A stretch of DNA of 64,000 nt from Brachypodium distachyon (GCF_000005505.3 NC_016135.3:4426001-4490000), one strand, 5' to 3'. Positions 47,637 to 59,981 are shown, counted from the stretch's first letter. Translations and numbers: made by a program. Notes: generated by a model from the letters alone, not told the origin.

Positions 47637-49488
47637 CGGAGCGTCTGGGTCTCAGTCGAGTGAGAAACAAGTGTCACGGGTCTTCGACTGATCGATATCC
47701 TCTCGTTTTCCTCGTGTTAGTGTATTTCTCCTTTTCTTTTTTATTGGGCTGACTGTGTGTCTTGTTTTAGGATTGATGAGCTGGGCCACATATGGGCCTG
47801 TTTTGGCCACAAATAAAAATCCTAGGCATGATTTTTTGAAATTTGCAGATTGAAAAGACTTATGTTGCACATGAATTGAATGTGAAGCTTTCCAAAATAT
47901 TTTATACAAGACATTTTCACCGCTCATGACAACCCTGAATTATGTTTGTGTTGTTGAGTACCATGTCTGGTTGCCGTCGTCGAAAGAAAAACAAATACAT
48001 ACATTCCTTGCATAGCCTAATTCCTCAGTTTACGTTCCCTCTGTGTTTCACTTGATCTGGAAAAACTGATTTGGGGACAATCTATGACCCGTACATAGCA
48101 AACATTTGTTCTGAGAAAACAAAACACTTGTTTTGAAAATAAATAAAAGGCAAACATCTGCTATTTTTTCCCATCATTCTGATTAGAGGTCATCAATTAA
48201 TTAATTTCTGCAAAGAAAAACTATCAAAAGACACTGTGCGGACTACTCCAAAATGAGAAAATACAACAGTGCACTATTTCAATCAACAACACACGCCCAA
48301 GACCAGCCTCGCCTTCCCATTAAAAAAACCGCTTGTTGATCTATGATTTTCGGTCCGGTATTCCTTATAATTTGGGTGTGTATAAGGTAAGTAGTACGAG
48401 ATATAAAAAACACTTAAATCTTAGTCATGTGTAACTCATACACACAAAATTCAGTTGCACATCACGAGTCTTAATGTGCAACTAGTCCCATAAAACAACT
48501 AATTTCACAACATGAGAGACCATGTGCAACTAAATTAAAAAAACTCACTTACACATCACGAGTTTTAATGTGCAACTAATCCAATAAAACAACTGAATTG
48601 CACAACACGAAAGATCATGTGCAACTAAATTAAAAAAAACTCACTTGCACATCACGAGTCTTAATATGCAACTCATAACCTAACAACTAAATTGCACGGC
48701 ATGAGAGATCATGCGCAACTAAATGGCACATTAAGAGGGATGATGTGTGATTCACAGGAAAAAAAACTCAATTATACGTCAAATGTCTTAATGTGCAACT
48801 CACCCTTAAATGAACTCAAGAAATATGACGTGAAACTCAGCGAGGAAACTCAATTGCACATCAAAGGTCTAAATATACAACTCACCCTTAAAAAAACTCA
48901 ATTTCGCAGCAAGAGAGTTCATGTGTCCAAAAAACCCAATTACACGTCAAAGGTATTAATGTGCAACCCACCTTTCAAAAAATCTCAATTGCACATCAAT
49001 ATGAGACATGGTACAAAAATAAAAATTAATAATAATCAGTTACTAGAAAACTATTAATGAATAAGTGAAAACAATTATGGGCACAAATGTACCGATTATT
49101 ATCAACAAATACATGTACAATTGACACTGACGCATAGCATGTAAAAAGAACTCCCATAGAGCATATGTATAGTAAAAAAACAAGGGAAAAACAATCATAT
49201 GAGGCCAGCACAGCTGAAGCCTTGATCGTAAAAAGAAATAAAACCAAAGAAGAAGCAAAGTATAAATAAGAAATAGAACAAAAAAACAAAAAGAAAAAAG
49301 AAGGCAGGCTAGTGATCGAACTTGCTACCTCTAGCTCGTTTATTTACAATTGTCAATGTATATATTGAGAAGCTCATTGTATCTGCTAAACAGTTGCACG
49401 AATCTCGAATCTCGATGTACGATTGGACAATTCACAACATCGACCGAGAAATAAGAATTTCTCCGGCGACTGAGCAATAGCAAATATA
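47637..49488. mobile_element. non-autonomous MULE-like element, copy 3
   Basis: The left end is CGGAGCGTCTGGGTCTCAGT followed by CGAGTGAGAAAC; the right end, reverse-complemented, is TATATTTGCTATTGCTCAGT. These are the same terminal motifs as copies 1, 2 and 4. The minus-strand tRNA-like module near the right end has a B-box-like AGTTCGATCAC at about 49310-49321, followed (minus strand) by a T-rich run. The interior contains tandem TTGCACATCACGAGT units. No matching 9-bp duplication was found, so the ends are less certain. Confidence 0.68.
48425..49000. repeat. ~90-110-bp degenerate tandem array inside MULE copy 3
   Basis: The unit TTGCACATCACGAGTCTTAA TGTGCAACTAxTCC..ATGTGCAACTAAATT recurs about five to six times with growing divergence to the right. 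Confidence 0.75.
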
Positions 49489-49822
49489 CACTTTCCATGC
49501 AATTTATAGTATTCGTTTCATTATTTCCCTACTTTGTACATTCATCAATGCCTTGAAAAGAATGAGCGTACAAATTCTTTTTGATGAACTAATACGATGG
49601 CACGTGACGGACTATTTCTTTATTCAAATTTTAATTAGGGTGAAATATGTTGTACGTCCTAATTTTTTTAAAATGTGTCAAGCTAGTCCCCAAACTTTGG
49701 AAATGCACATTAGGTTCCTAATATTTTTTCATAAGTTGTTCATCACACACGTACTAGTTATGTATGCGCTCGTCTGACCTGGTGATGTGGCTAGCCACAT
49801 AGTCTAGGCCCATCTGGCCGAT

Positions 49823-51112
49823 TGAAAGGGCATTTCTCTCCTGGTTAATTTTGGTGGTGATGACAACATGTGTTGTGGACTAATCGTGCGTTAAGTATTT
49901 CAGATTTGATATCAAATCGCGCAAAACGATTCGATGCCCTCAAGTTGGAAAACGAAGAGTAGTGGAGTTTTAGCGGCTTTTTCGGTTATTGAGTCGTAGG
50001 AACTCCGTACTATTAAGAGGGAGTCCACATGGGAAGGTAATGGGTGAATCGCTTTTCACGTACACAAACAAACATCTTACATCCACATAAAGCCTACCCA
50101 AAAAGTGAGAGAGAACCAACTTTAGAGCCTAACTGGTGTGCATTTGCCTGCCCAGGTCCAGAAGTTCCGGTGGGGTTCTGGTACCACGGAACTTCCGCCC
50201 AACCTCCGGACCAGGTCTGCAACGCTACTGGAATCCATTGTGGATTTTCGGAAGTTGAGCCGGAACAGGGCCAGAACTTCCGGTCACCCGGAACTTCCGG
50301 TGACAAGCGGAAGTTCCGCCCCTGGAACTCGCAGTGCATAACGGTTAGATTTTAGGGAGTCCAAATATATACCCCTTCGTCCCCAACGGGTTCCTAGCCC
50401 GAGCACCAAGCAAAGAACAGCCCCCTCTCTCTCCCAAGAACTCCCTAAGTTTCATTCTACTAGATCTCCCTCCAAAAAGCTTCCCCCTTGTTGATTCTTT
50501 GAGGATTGGAGGAGAAGACCTAGATCTAGGGTTTTACCAAGTCACAAAGTTGATTCCCCTTGTTTCTCTTGTGGATTTCGTTTCTCTTGGGCATTTGGGA
50601 GCTCTAGACGGAAGTGGTTGCCTTGAGCTCTTCCCTTGGGAATTGTGGAGCTTGAGGATTGGATTGGGAGCCTCCAATTGAGTTGTAGAGCTAGCCCCGG
50701 TCAAGTTTGTAAAGGTTTGGTCTTCGCCTTCAAGGAAACCATTAGTGGAGCTCACTCGCCTTTGTGGTGCCGTGAGAGGAGAATAGAGTGAGCCTTTGTG
50801 GCGTCTCTACCTTTGTGGTAGAGCACTCCTCCAAACAGAGACGTACACCTACCCCAATCGGTGGAACTCCGGTGAAATCTTCGTCTCTCGTGTGGTATCC
50901 ATTCTTACCCTTTACATTCTTGTTATCTAGTTGCTTCGGCTATTGCTTCGACTATTGCACTTCATCCTAGGGTTGCATTACCTTTAGAGAATTTAGTAAA
51001 CCCCAGGTTAAGTGTGTGTATCTTTTTAGAAAAGAAAAAGAAAAAGATTAAAATTTGTTTGTCGCCTATTCAAACCCCCCCCCCCCCTCTAGCCGACCAT
51101 ACCGATCTTTCA
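49823..51112 (+). mobile_element. solo LTR of a copia-type element (TSD CCGAT)
   Basis: The segment starts TGAAAGGGCATTTCTC and ends GATCTTTCA, giving TGAAAG/CTTTCA inverted termini. CCGAT flanks it exactly at 49818-49822 and 51113-51117. The 1290 bp have no coding text. They contain several GGAAGTTCCGG-type palindromes (50158-50320), a TATA-like AAATATATAC near 50361, and the C-rich 3' end (51074-51087 then CTCTAGCCGACC) typical of grass Sirevirus-like LTRs. Recombination between two LTRs explains the missing interior. Confidence 0.9.
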
Positions 51113-52268
51113 CCGATGCCAGATGGAAGCAGATATGGCAAATAATCTTTTTTCATAAGGAAGCAGATATGGCCGATGCCAGATGGATTTCTCCCTCTGT
51201 CCCATATTAAGTGACTCAAATTTGTCCAAATATGGATGTATCTATGTATAAAAAGCATCTAGATACATGTAATAGAAAGTCATTTAATATGGGACGGAGG
51301 GAATACGTAGAAACACTCTGTTGCCTATGCACCGCCGGTGATTTGGTGAAGCGAACAGAGAGAGAGGGAGGGGCCGGGGGTCAGATGTGAGAAGAAGACA
51401 GGAGTTGTTTTGCAAGATACCCATTGAAAGGTTATCCCAAGATGGCCCTTTTGACAAGGGGAGAGGCATAGATCCTAATTGTTAGACTTGTGTCAAGGTC
51501 TGGCCTTATTTTGTGTCCCAGTAGCTAGCTAGGCAGATGTATATCCATGTTCCCATTATAGATTGAAGGCCCTGCTCTTTGCAATGTCTTAGAACGAACG
51601 TACCATCCATATTTTGCTTCGCCGACTTGCTAACAGTGTAGTTGGAGCAACCGTGCATAACTTGGGCTGATAAAAATATTGGTCTGGATTGTGCAGTAAA
51701 ATTCAGTACTCCCTCCGATTCTAATTGTTGTCAAAATACTACATGTATCGTTTCATTATATAAACTTGTATAATTCGTTGCCACTTTGCCATTTAAATCT
51801 TTGCCTGGAACTGTAGGGTTCGAATCAATGATTGGCTTTTAATCAACATGTCTTAATTTTGTGCAAACTTTGTATGTCAATCATATGTTAATTTTGTGCA
51901 AACTTTGTATGTCAATTATATGTATTAATTTTGTGCAAATCTCTCTAATTTGTCAATCATATCTGAATATGTCTAACTGTGTATAAAGGAAACTGGAACT
52001 CACAAATGTGTATCTGTCACAAGGAACAGACAAAAATGTTGAAACTCACACCATCTCAAATGGAGTACTCTCTCAACTATTTTTTTAGGAAAAGACTTTA
52101 GGAGAAACCTCTAAAGTATATTGTGAGCAACATGATTTGAACCAAGAGGTGTTTCACAGTATCCTCTCAACTGGTACATAAGTTCTTAATTCATTTCATA
52201 CAGAAACTGAACCAACAATTTTCGCATAAAACAGATTACACTATCTAATAAAGCAGCCATCTGTAGAC
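51113..52268. other. no gene; Stowaway MITEs
   Basis: A Stowaway MITE occupies 51191-51302. A half-element CTCCCTCCGATTCTAATTG starts at 51709. TTAATTTTGTGCAAACTTTG recurs at about 51856, 51891 and 51927. Confidence 0.6.
51191..51302. mobile_element. Stowaway MITE
   Basis: CTCCCTCTGTCCCATATTAA pairs with TTTAATATGGGACGGAGGGA; it is closely related to the copies at 41506 and 41953. Confidence 0.87.
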
Positions 52269-52779
52269 TTACAAGTACAAATACAGACCACAACATAGCT
52301 TCATAACTAATAAGATTTTCTTTACACTATCAAATAAAGCAGCCATCTTCTTGTGGTTCTTCATGTCTTCATATCTGCATGCCCTCTCAAACATGTCAAA
52401 CCCTTCATCTCCTCTCAATTCTAGCCTCTGACTTGCGCTTCTACTCGGCTCAGCCGGCCGGCACAATCCCGTTGTGCACCAAAAATCATAGCCACCCTTT
52501 CCATTCTGTTCTGGTAGAAATGGCTTCAACTCACAAAAATCAAAATCACAGCCACCCTCCCAAACAAATCAACAAAGGACAAGCTTCAAATCATAGAAAT
52601 GGCAATGAACAAGGGGAAGTTACCATATGGTTCGGGCACTTGTAGAGCTGTCTGTTCTTATTGCCATTGACGGAATTCTTACACCCTTTCCACCCGCACG
52701 ATGTACATTTGATGATGGGGATTTCCCTCGTAGGCACGTGGTACGGGATGGATCTATTTGAGCTGGAGGAAGCAAGCAT
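52269..52779 (-). CDS. small GRF-like zinc-finger protein, 2 exons, ~136 aa
   Basis: Exon 1 (52779-52624) starts at ATG and reads SIPYHVPTREIPIIKCTSCG..NRQLYKCPNHM before a GTAACT donor. Exon 2 (52523-52269) starts after TTGAAG in phase 0 and reads GKGGYDFWC..RYEDMKNHKKMAALFDSV to a stop. The spacing of CTSC, YKCPNH and DFW resembles a GRF zinc finger, a family often found near grass transposons. The Cys normally before the FW is Tyr here, so zinc binding is doubtful. The gene model is inferred from splice phase only. Confidence 0.4.
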
Positions 52780-52878
52780 TGCCCGCGGCGGCAAGATAGG
52801 GAGGAGGAGACAAAGATCGACTCCGCGACAGGGCAAGAGGAACAAAAGCCAGGGATTTGAGGGGGCGAGTCGTTTTCG

Positions 52879-53346
52879 GAGTAAATTTCACAAAACCATA
52901 CCTTTTGGGGCTAGGTTTTCAGTCTGACACAACTCTAGGGGTTTGCAACAGAAACCCACAACTTCAGGGGTAATCATTTTCAGAAAACCCAAATCCGCCT
53001 GATTAGCGAATTTGACAGCAAAACCGACAGACCGGGTCCACATGTAAGGTCTGATGTTTTTTCATTTAACCCCTTGTTTTTTTCTAATTCCAGGAAAGAT
53101 GCGGTCCACGGAAGAAGACAAGGGGTCCAGGGGAAAAAGAAAAAAGTCGAGGGGTTCAGTGAAAAACACATCAGACCTTACATGTGGACCCGGTCTGTCA
53201 GTTTTGCTGTCAAATTCGCTAATTAGGCGGATTTGGGTTTTCTGAAAATGATTACCCCTGAAGTTGTGGGTTTCTGTTGCAAACCCTCAGAGTTGTGTCA
53301 GCCTGAAAACCTAGCCTCAAAAGGTGTGGTTTTGTAAAATTTACTC
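52879..53346. mobile_element. fold-back element with ~180-bp inverted arms
   Basis: The left arm (52879-53060) and right arm (53160-53346) are inverted copies, starting GAGTAAATTTCACAAAACCA and, on the reverse strand, GAGTAAATTTTACAAAACCA. The arms share long blocks such as AGACCGGGTCCACATGTAAG. A ~100-bp loop separates them. No matching flanking duplication was found. The family may be MULE-type or another fold-back class. A related half-copy lies at 32450-32620. Confidence 0.8.
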
Positions 53347-53645
53347 TTAGAGTTAAGAAGGAAGAGAAGCGGGTGAAACGGTAGGGGGAAAAAGAGACGT
53401 TTCCACCCTGCAAAACTACGCAGTCCGGGGCGCCTGAAAATCGCCAGCGTGACAGTGAGCTTTAGCCACGCGGCGGCCAAACCACTCTCTGACTGAAATT
53501 AGGACTAAATTGAGCAAGCTAGGTTTAAGGTGCCGCTTCTGCAAATCGCAAATTGAAGGACTAAATTGAACCAACTTTTCAAGTACAGGACTGGGGATGC
53601 TCTTCTGCTTACTTAGCTTCTAGCGTCTAAAAGCCAACAAACTAA

Positions 53646-53900
53646 GGACGTGTTTGCTTGTTGATCGGGGCGGGGCCGCTCATTTGTAGGTGGCGGAACG
53701 AACCCAGTAGCTGTTTCCTTCGTGAGTATGAGCTGAGCGCGCTCTACCTGATTAAATTTCCATTCCATATCCTGGTTCCGCCGGCTCGTCAAACTTTGCA
53801 GAATCAAGCGGCTCATGAACGGGTGCGTGCGATGACCACGCCTGATCAAATACTGTAGTTACTACTGCCTGAGCGGCCCCGCCCCGATCAAAAAGCATCC
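53646..53900. mobile_element. Tourist-like (PIF/Harbinger) MITE, TAA TSD
   Basis: TAA at 53643-53645 recurs at 53901-53903. The ends are GGACGTGTTTGCTTG and, reverse-complemented, GGATGCTTTTTG. A perfect 22-bp inverted repeat, TTGATCGGGGCGGGGCCGCT plus CA, lies just inside (53661-53682 and 53870-53891). Confidence 0.8.
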
Positions 53901-53903
53901 TAA

Positions 53904-54310
53904 AATAAGCAACTCATTTAGCTCGAGCCGAATTTCGTAAGCATAGTTTGATGTGGTTCTCTTCCTGGGCGAAACTTGTACAAAGAGAAAGTTGACATGG
54001 TATCACTGTGTAGAACGAACGGTTTCAAAATACCATTCAAATAATCACTCATTCCAAATACCATTATAGTTCAATTTACTCATGCCAAACTACCACTACC
54101 GTCAATTGATTGTTAGTCAAACTGTTAGAAAGATGGTAGTACTTGTGTTATCGCAACATTGGCCTTCTCCTTATCTGAAGAAAAAAAAATACCCAGCTTA
54201 TCCCCGACCTCAACTCCACTCGTCCCCATCTTGGCTCCCGATCATGGCGGCAGCGCCCCCTTCCAAGGTAGCGCATGTGCAGCTCATGCCCCGCCGCTTG
54301 TGAGGGATTC
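53904..54310. other. no gene recognised
   Basis: AT-rich to mixed sequence; short frames only. Confidence 0.4.
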
Positions 54311-55400
54311 CCGGCCGTGAAGCTCCGTCGTGCCGCCCGCCAGCCCCCGCAGCTCCGCGACTGAGCCCATGGCAGCTCATGCCCCGACTCCCATCTCATC
54401 TACGGGGTCCACCAGGTGCCCCCGCGACACGCTGTTCAGGCCGCTCTTCTTCACCCTCTCCGTGGAGCTATTAGCGAGAGCAGATTGGGATTTCTGTGGG
54501 GAATTTTGACACGATTGGTGGTTGATTTATTACCGGTTTGCTGGCGGAGGGATTGGTGGTGGTGGTGGTACTCCATGATGTGGAGGAGCACCAATTCGGG
54601 TTAACATACGGCCGGCGGCGATGGCGATGCTGGCTTGGCCCTCCCTTCTTCTCCTTCGATCTAAGCTCTCCTCTTCTTTCCTCCTCCTCCTTGTGGGTGT
54701 TAGGGGCTGTTAGTCTCTGGTGGTATTTTGGCATCAAAAATTGAATTGTAGTGTATTTTGGAAAAGTATGAAAGGCTGGAGGACTTTGTACCAACCATTC
54801 TAGTGTGGTTGGATTTTGTTCAACAGTCCACGGACTTTCCGCACATTTTTGGTATGAGTGGTTGTTTGAGTGGTATTTTGGATCCTTTGGTTTCATGGAG
54901 TGGTACTATGGTCCTGTTTGGTTGGGATTAAAATGGCTTTCTGATTTTTGGCTTATAAGCCACAAAAGCACCTATTTAGGTGTTTTTGATTTTGGCTTTT
55001 TGGCGAGAGATTTTCGGCAGTGAAGCTCCGTCACGCCGCCCGCCAGCCCCCGCAGCTCCAGCGAGAGTAGATTGGGATTTCTGTGGGAAATTTTGAAGCG
55101 ATTGTTGGTTGATTGATTACCGGTTTGCTGGCGGAGGGATTGGTGGTGGTGGTGCTGCATGACGTGGAGGAGCACCAATTCGGGTTGACATATGGCTGAC
55201 GGCGACGGCGATGTAGGCTTGGCCCTCCCCATCTTCTCCTTCGATCTAAACTCTCCTCTTCTTTCCTCCTCCTCCATGTGGCTGTTAGTGGTATTTTGGC
55301 ATCAAAAATTGAATTGTAGTGTATTTTGGAACGAGTGGTATTTTGAATCCTTTGGTTTAACGGAGTGGTACTATGTAAATTCTCTCTCGTACAAATTCCC
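54311..55400. repeat. local direct duplication (~700-bp spacing)
   Basis: A segment beginning CGGCCGTGAAGCTCCGTCGT at 54311 is repeated from about 55014 (CGGCAGTGAAGCTCCGTCAC). Both carry AGATTGGGATTTCTGTGGG, GATTACCGGTTTGCTGGCGG, the (GGT)n run and GGTATTTTGGCATCAAAAAT. The second copy leads into the first exon of the thylakoid-lumen gene, so this may be a duplicated promoter or 5' UTR. Confidence 0.8.
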
Positions 55401-58082
55401 GTGCACTTTGCCCTAGTCGCTTGTCCAGTATTGACATCACATTGCCACCCGACAGCCCGGACCGTTCTCTTCCCGACCCTGCCTCATTTCCCGGATCCCT
55501 TACTGCCTCTTCCACGAGCGGCGGCCGCGCTAGGTCCGGGCGCCGCCGGGACGCAGCCCCTTCCCATCCCGCCGGCCTGCCTCAGACCATACCGTCGAAG
55601 ACACCTTCTCCCCGGGGCCCGCTGCTCCGCTCGTCGGACTCAGCCGCCGAACGCCACCTCCGCCAGGGAGGCTGCTTCTTCTTGGGCCGGCGAGCTAGCC
55701 GGCGCCGTGCCATGGAAGGCCGCCGTCTCCGGCGCTCTTGCGCTTACACTGTCTTTTTCTTTCTGTAAGTTACCTTGGTCGTTATCCTCTCCCGGAGCAG
55801 TTGTAATGGTAGTGATTTGTCTCTCACAGTTAGAAGATGACTCGACTCCTTTTTCTTTCAACGAAAAAATGGCTTCGCTTTCATTAATTACAACTTTACA
55901 AGTTCTATTATGCAACTGAAATGAAATGGTGAACTAATAAATTTGTGATATGTATTTGTTGCTGTGCTACATGATAGAGGCAGAAGAATGTACTAGTAAC
56001 ATTAGTCGTAACATGACAGATGAATTTAGTTCTTTTGTCGTTGCAGTAAGATACAAACAACACTCTACAATAATACTAGAGGGGGATGCTGATATCTCAA
56101 CACTTTGTTGCAATAGTAATGGTCCATGTATGCCAGTCTTATATAAGGTCGTTGTACAATTGACAATATTATACCGTGTTTCTTAATATGTTCCGGTGCT
56201 TTATGGAGCATGACCGGACCCGGTCCTAGTCCTAATAGTTTTGAGTATCCCAACAAGTTCATCAAAACGAAATGCAAGCTCACAACGTGGTCTGTGTCTT
56301 CTGCATAGGCCATGTTACCAAAATGAGCGATTGATATGCAGAGGCTGGGTTTTTGAACTTGTGCGTTTCATTCATTTAATGCCCATTATAAAAAAAACAG
56401 AAAGAGTGATTCTCAAGACTGGCACAATTCTTACAATATGGCCAAAATCACATTAATTAGCCGGATTATACATGTAGTTTTGAGTAAAAACTTGCCCTTC
56501 ATGGAAAGTATCATGCCGTATCCCGTACCTGCAGTTGATGGTTTGGTCAATGCGAAGTCTGGGGCGAACAAACCAGAATTGCTTCCCAAGGAGTTTACCA
56601 CCGTCATTGATGTTGCTGGTTTTCTCTCTTCAGGCCAGGTAATTCAAATCTCAAATCTTGTATGAGCTGTTTTGATGATTCAGTTTTCAGAACTTACGAA
56701 ATTTGGTTTCTGGCAAACAATGGGTCTCTAGAAGCTAGAACCAACATGCATGTACATCAGTACAACAATAAATGTGTCATGGTGCTGCAGAAACATATTT
56801 GACCCAAACATGTCATGGTGCTGCAGATACACAACTGTACATTGAAGAGCAACATATTTTACCCAACTTTTAGAGACTCCTTTGTGGCCCAGAAGTGCTA
56901 TTTGTATATAGAACTCTCTTAACTGTCATGAATCTATGGAACGGGCACCTAAAATTGTTTTAAGCTTCTATTCCAGTGTATGCTATGCTAATTTGATTCA
57001 AATATCATGCTTTAGATTGGCATAAGTAGTTCTTGAAATTCTTTAACACTTGACTTGATAAGGATACAAGTAAACTTCCGTAAGTGTACAAGTAGAATTG
57101 TAGAAACACTTGCCTATAAATTCCTAGTTTACTCTAAAATGTGCTTCAGAGTGTAGTCTTACTCTGTCACCCTATTTTAGTTGCTGACAGTTTGGATGTT
57201 CTTAGGAAAATCGTTTGCGTCAAGAGATAGAAGACCTGGAGAAGGACACTGGGTATAAATTGAGAGTTCTTGCACAAAATTATCCGGATACACCAGGTGA
57301 ATTTTGCTTCTTATTTCACATGTTGTATGACTCTCACCTTAGGTTTTGTTATTTAATTAGTCACATGTAGCTATTGTAGGCGTTCGCTCAAACTTGACCA
57401 CATGGATTTATTGGTATATCCACTAGAAGTATCTTTAGTGGTCACATGAACAACATACCTGTAGTCTTATTGTTGAAACTTGAAAGAATTTCCACAATGC
57501 ATTCATTTTAATTTTTGCTGACATGCGATTAGAAACTAATGGTTAATGATACATACTAGGGATAAAGCTTATCCTATAATGGTATCTTTGGCAAGTATAA
57601 GTCTGGTTCATGAATGCAGCTTGGTAAAAGTATCTAATTGAGTAATTGGACCAGGAACTGATGATGCCCTGTGTTTCTTCGACTTCTGAAGAGTTTATGA
57701 TTGCTGACTCTTCCCCAACAATCTCTACATCCTTTCGATTAATAACCATTGTATAAAATAGTTATTTCTCTCTTTATGTAACAATCATTTACTTTCAACA
57801 AGTACATACAACTAGACTTTGATAACCATTGTGATAATCATTGGTCAGCATGACACGCATAAAAGCATAAGATGTTATCATATACACATTTTTAATCTTC
57901 TCTGTTAAAGATAACAGGACGGATTGGTCTGTATTGTTATCATTGTGATTTATTTTCCGTCCATAATTTTTTGCAGGATTGGCTATCAAAGATTTTTGGC
58001 AATTTGATGACCGAACTATCGTCTTTGTTGCAGATCCCACCTTTGGTAATATATACTTCTGTTTCAAAGATTAATCCTCATA

Positions 58083-58164
58083 CTCCCTCCGACCCATATT
58101 ACTTGTCCCAAATTTAGTATAAAGTTGTACTAAATCAGCGAGAAATAACATGGGTCAGAGGGAG
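58083..58164. mobile_element. short Stowaway MITE
   Basis: CTCCCTCCGACCCATATTAC pairs with AACATGGGTCAGAGGGAG; TA at both edges. It lies in the fourth intron of the thylakoid-lumen gene. Confidence 0.85.
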
Positions 58165-59144
58165 TACTAGATTTTGTTGTACCTCTATGTCATGGCTATT
58201 TGGCTTTGCATTGCATGATGGATCAGTGCAATATGTGTTGATGTGGAGTATAATGACAGCTGAGTAGCAAAAACGCTGAACTCTCAAATAATTGGAAGAT
58301 CTGTTATATTAAAGTTTGAATATGAAGCAGTTTTCTAAATCAAATATGAATAGTTCTGAGATGAAGTATGGTTTACAGATATGATCCACGCCAACCAATG
58401 GTTTCGCTCGTACATGCAATTGATGACACCAGCCTAAAAGGCATACTTAATGATATTTTTTCTCTCTTGACATTCATCGAACTGCGTGTTATTTTGGATT
58501 AAAACGAAACGTCAAGATGATGCAGGATTACAATAGACTAAGCAACACATGCCGGACTGCTACCCTGAAAAGCCAAAATTAAGATAAGCTACAGCTAAAA
58601 ACCAAAGAGAAAGCTAACCAGCAGAAAGTCTCCCTCCTGGAGTGGCATCAGGGGTCCTGGCATGCTATACTTGATACTAATGTTGGTGTATGCCTCTTGT
58701 GCCTACCTATTGTCACTGCACAACTAGCCCTGTTTGATCAAGATTGCTATTGCACCCAAGTTTGTGTACTAGGGCATGTATGATGCATGCATATGATCCT
58801 GATCCAGCATCCCCGATTGATGTGCTGGCTGGTCGAGAACTGAGCGTCTCCGCTGGATAGTAGTGTATGTGCTAGCCCAGCTCACCCGTCGTTTCAGTCT
58901 TCGTCTCCGCACAGCGCAGTGTTTGTGTTGTTCTTCTAAATAAAAATGCAGGCAGCTGCTATTGGCTGGCCTTGAGACCCTCAGTGCTACCGTTCTGATA
59001 ACTGCATTTGTTCTATGATAACGTAACAATTTTGATAATAAAACTGTACTCATTTTAAAGCACTTGTGTTTGTATTACATACCTTCTGAAATTAGACACT
59101 GGCATGCACTCGTGCTTTTTGATAGGACAAAAATGCTGAATGGC

Positions 59145-59981
59145 GCTTTCAAGGCATAAACAGGCCACTGTGTCGGATGCAATGAGGGAGGGAAGATGGA
59201 TGACGGGATTTCAGCGTATTTCCTCAGTTCAGGAGATTGACCAGCTCGCGAAGCTTTGGGATAAGCTGCGTTCCATGCAGTTCACCGCAGAAGCAGACTC
59301 TATCAGATGGAAAATGGCGCCGAATGGTGCCTACTCGGCCGGTTCTGCATACACGGCTCAATTTATCCAAGTAATCCCGCAGCCTCTCTTCTCCACAAGG
59401 TCTGGACCATTAAGGTTGATGGTAAAATTCAGTTCTTCTCGTGGCTCTTGTTGCAAAATCGACTATGGACGGCGGACAGATTAGCGGCCCGGGGATGGCC
59501 ACACAACGCTGTTTGTAGTCTATGCGATCAATCCCCGGAAAGCGCGGCACATCTCATGCTTGGATGCTCATTCACAAAGGAAATTTGGCACTTGCTTTTT
59601 TCGCAATGGCCTAAGATGGCTCGAGCTGCTGGTGAGAGCTCCTCGCTGAGGTCATGGTGGAGAAAGGTGACCTCAGGGCTTCGTAGTGTGACAAAATCTA
59701 AAGAGATGGCCTTGGCAGCATATGTTGTTCGGCATATTTGGAATGAAAGAAATCTGAGAGTTTTCCAGCAAAAGGAAAGGACAGCTGTGGCACTTTGTAG
59801 CTTCATCCGTGATAGTTTTAGCCTCCTTTTGGAGGCAAAGGAGCTGTAACTTTGTCCTTCTTGTACAGCCGAGCTGTTTTATCAGTCTTGGATCCGTTTC
59901 TACCTTTGGTGTTTTTAGCTTGTACTAGGTTTCATTCTTGCTCTTCTAATTGAAATGGCAGTTGCACAGGTTCGTCAAAAA
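59145..59981 (+). mobile_element. 5'-truncated LINE with 16-bp TSD, intronic
   Basis: AAAAATGCTGAATGGC at 59129-59144 recurs at 59982-59997, directly after an A tail. The insert encodes the zf-RVT end of ORF2 (KIQFFSWLLLQNRLWTADRL, VCSLCDQSPESAAHLMLGCS, YVVRHIWNERNLRVF) to a stop at 59847-59849. It lies between exons 4 and 5 of the thylakoid-lumen gene, in the same orientation. Confidence 0.92.

Noticed and set aside
54471..54896. 141-aa minus-strand frame
   Set aside because: It lies in the locally duplicated non-coding segment and shows no conserved motif.
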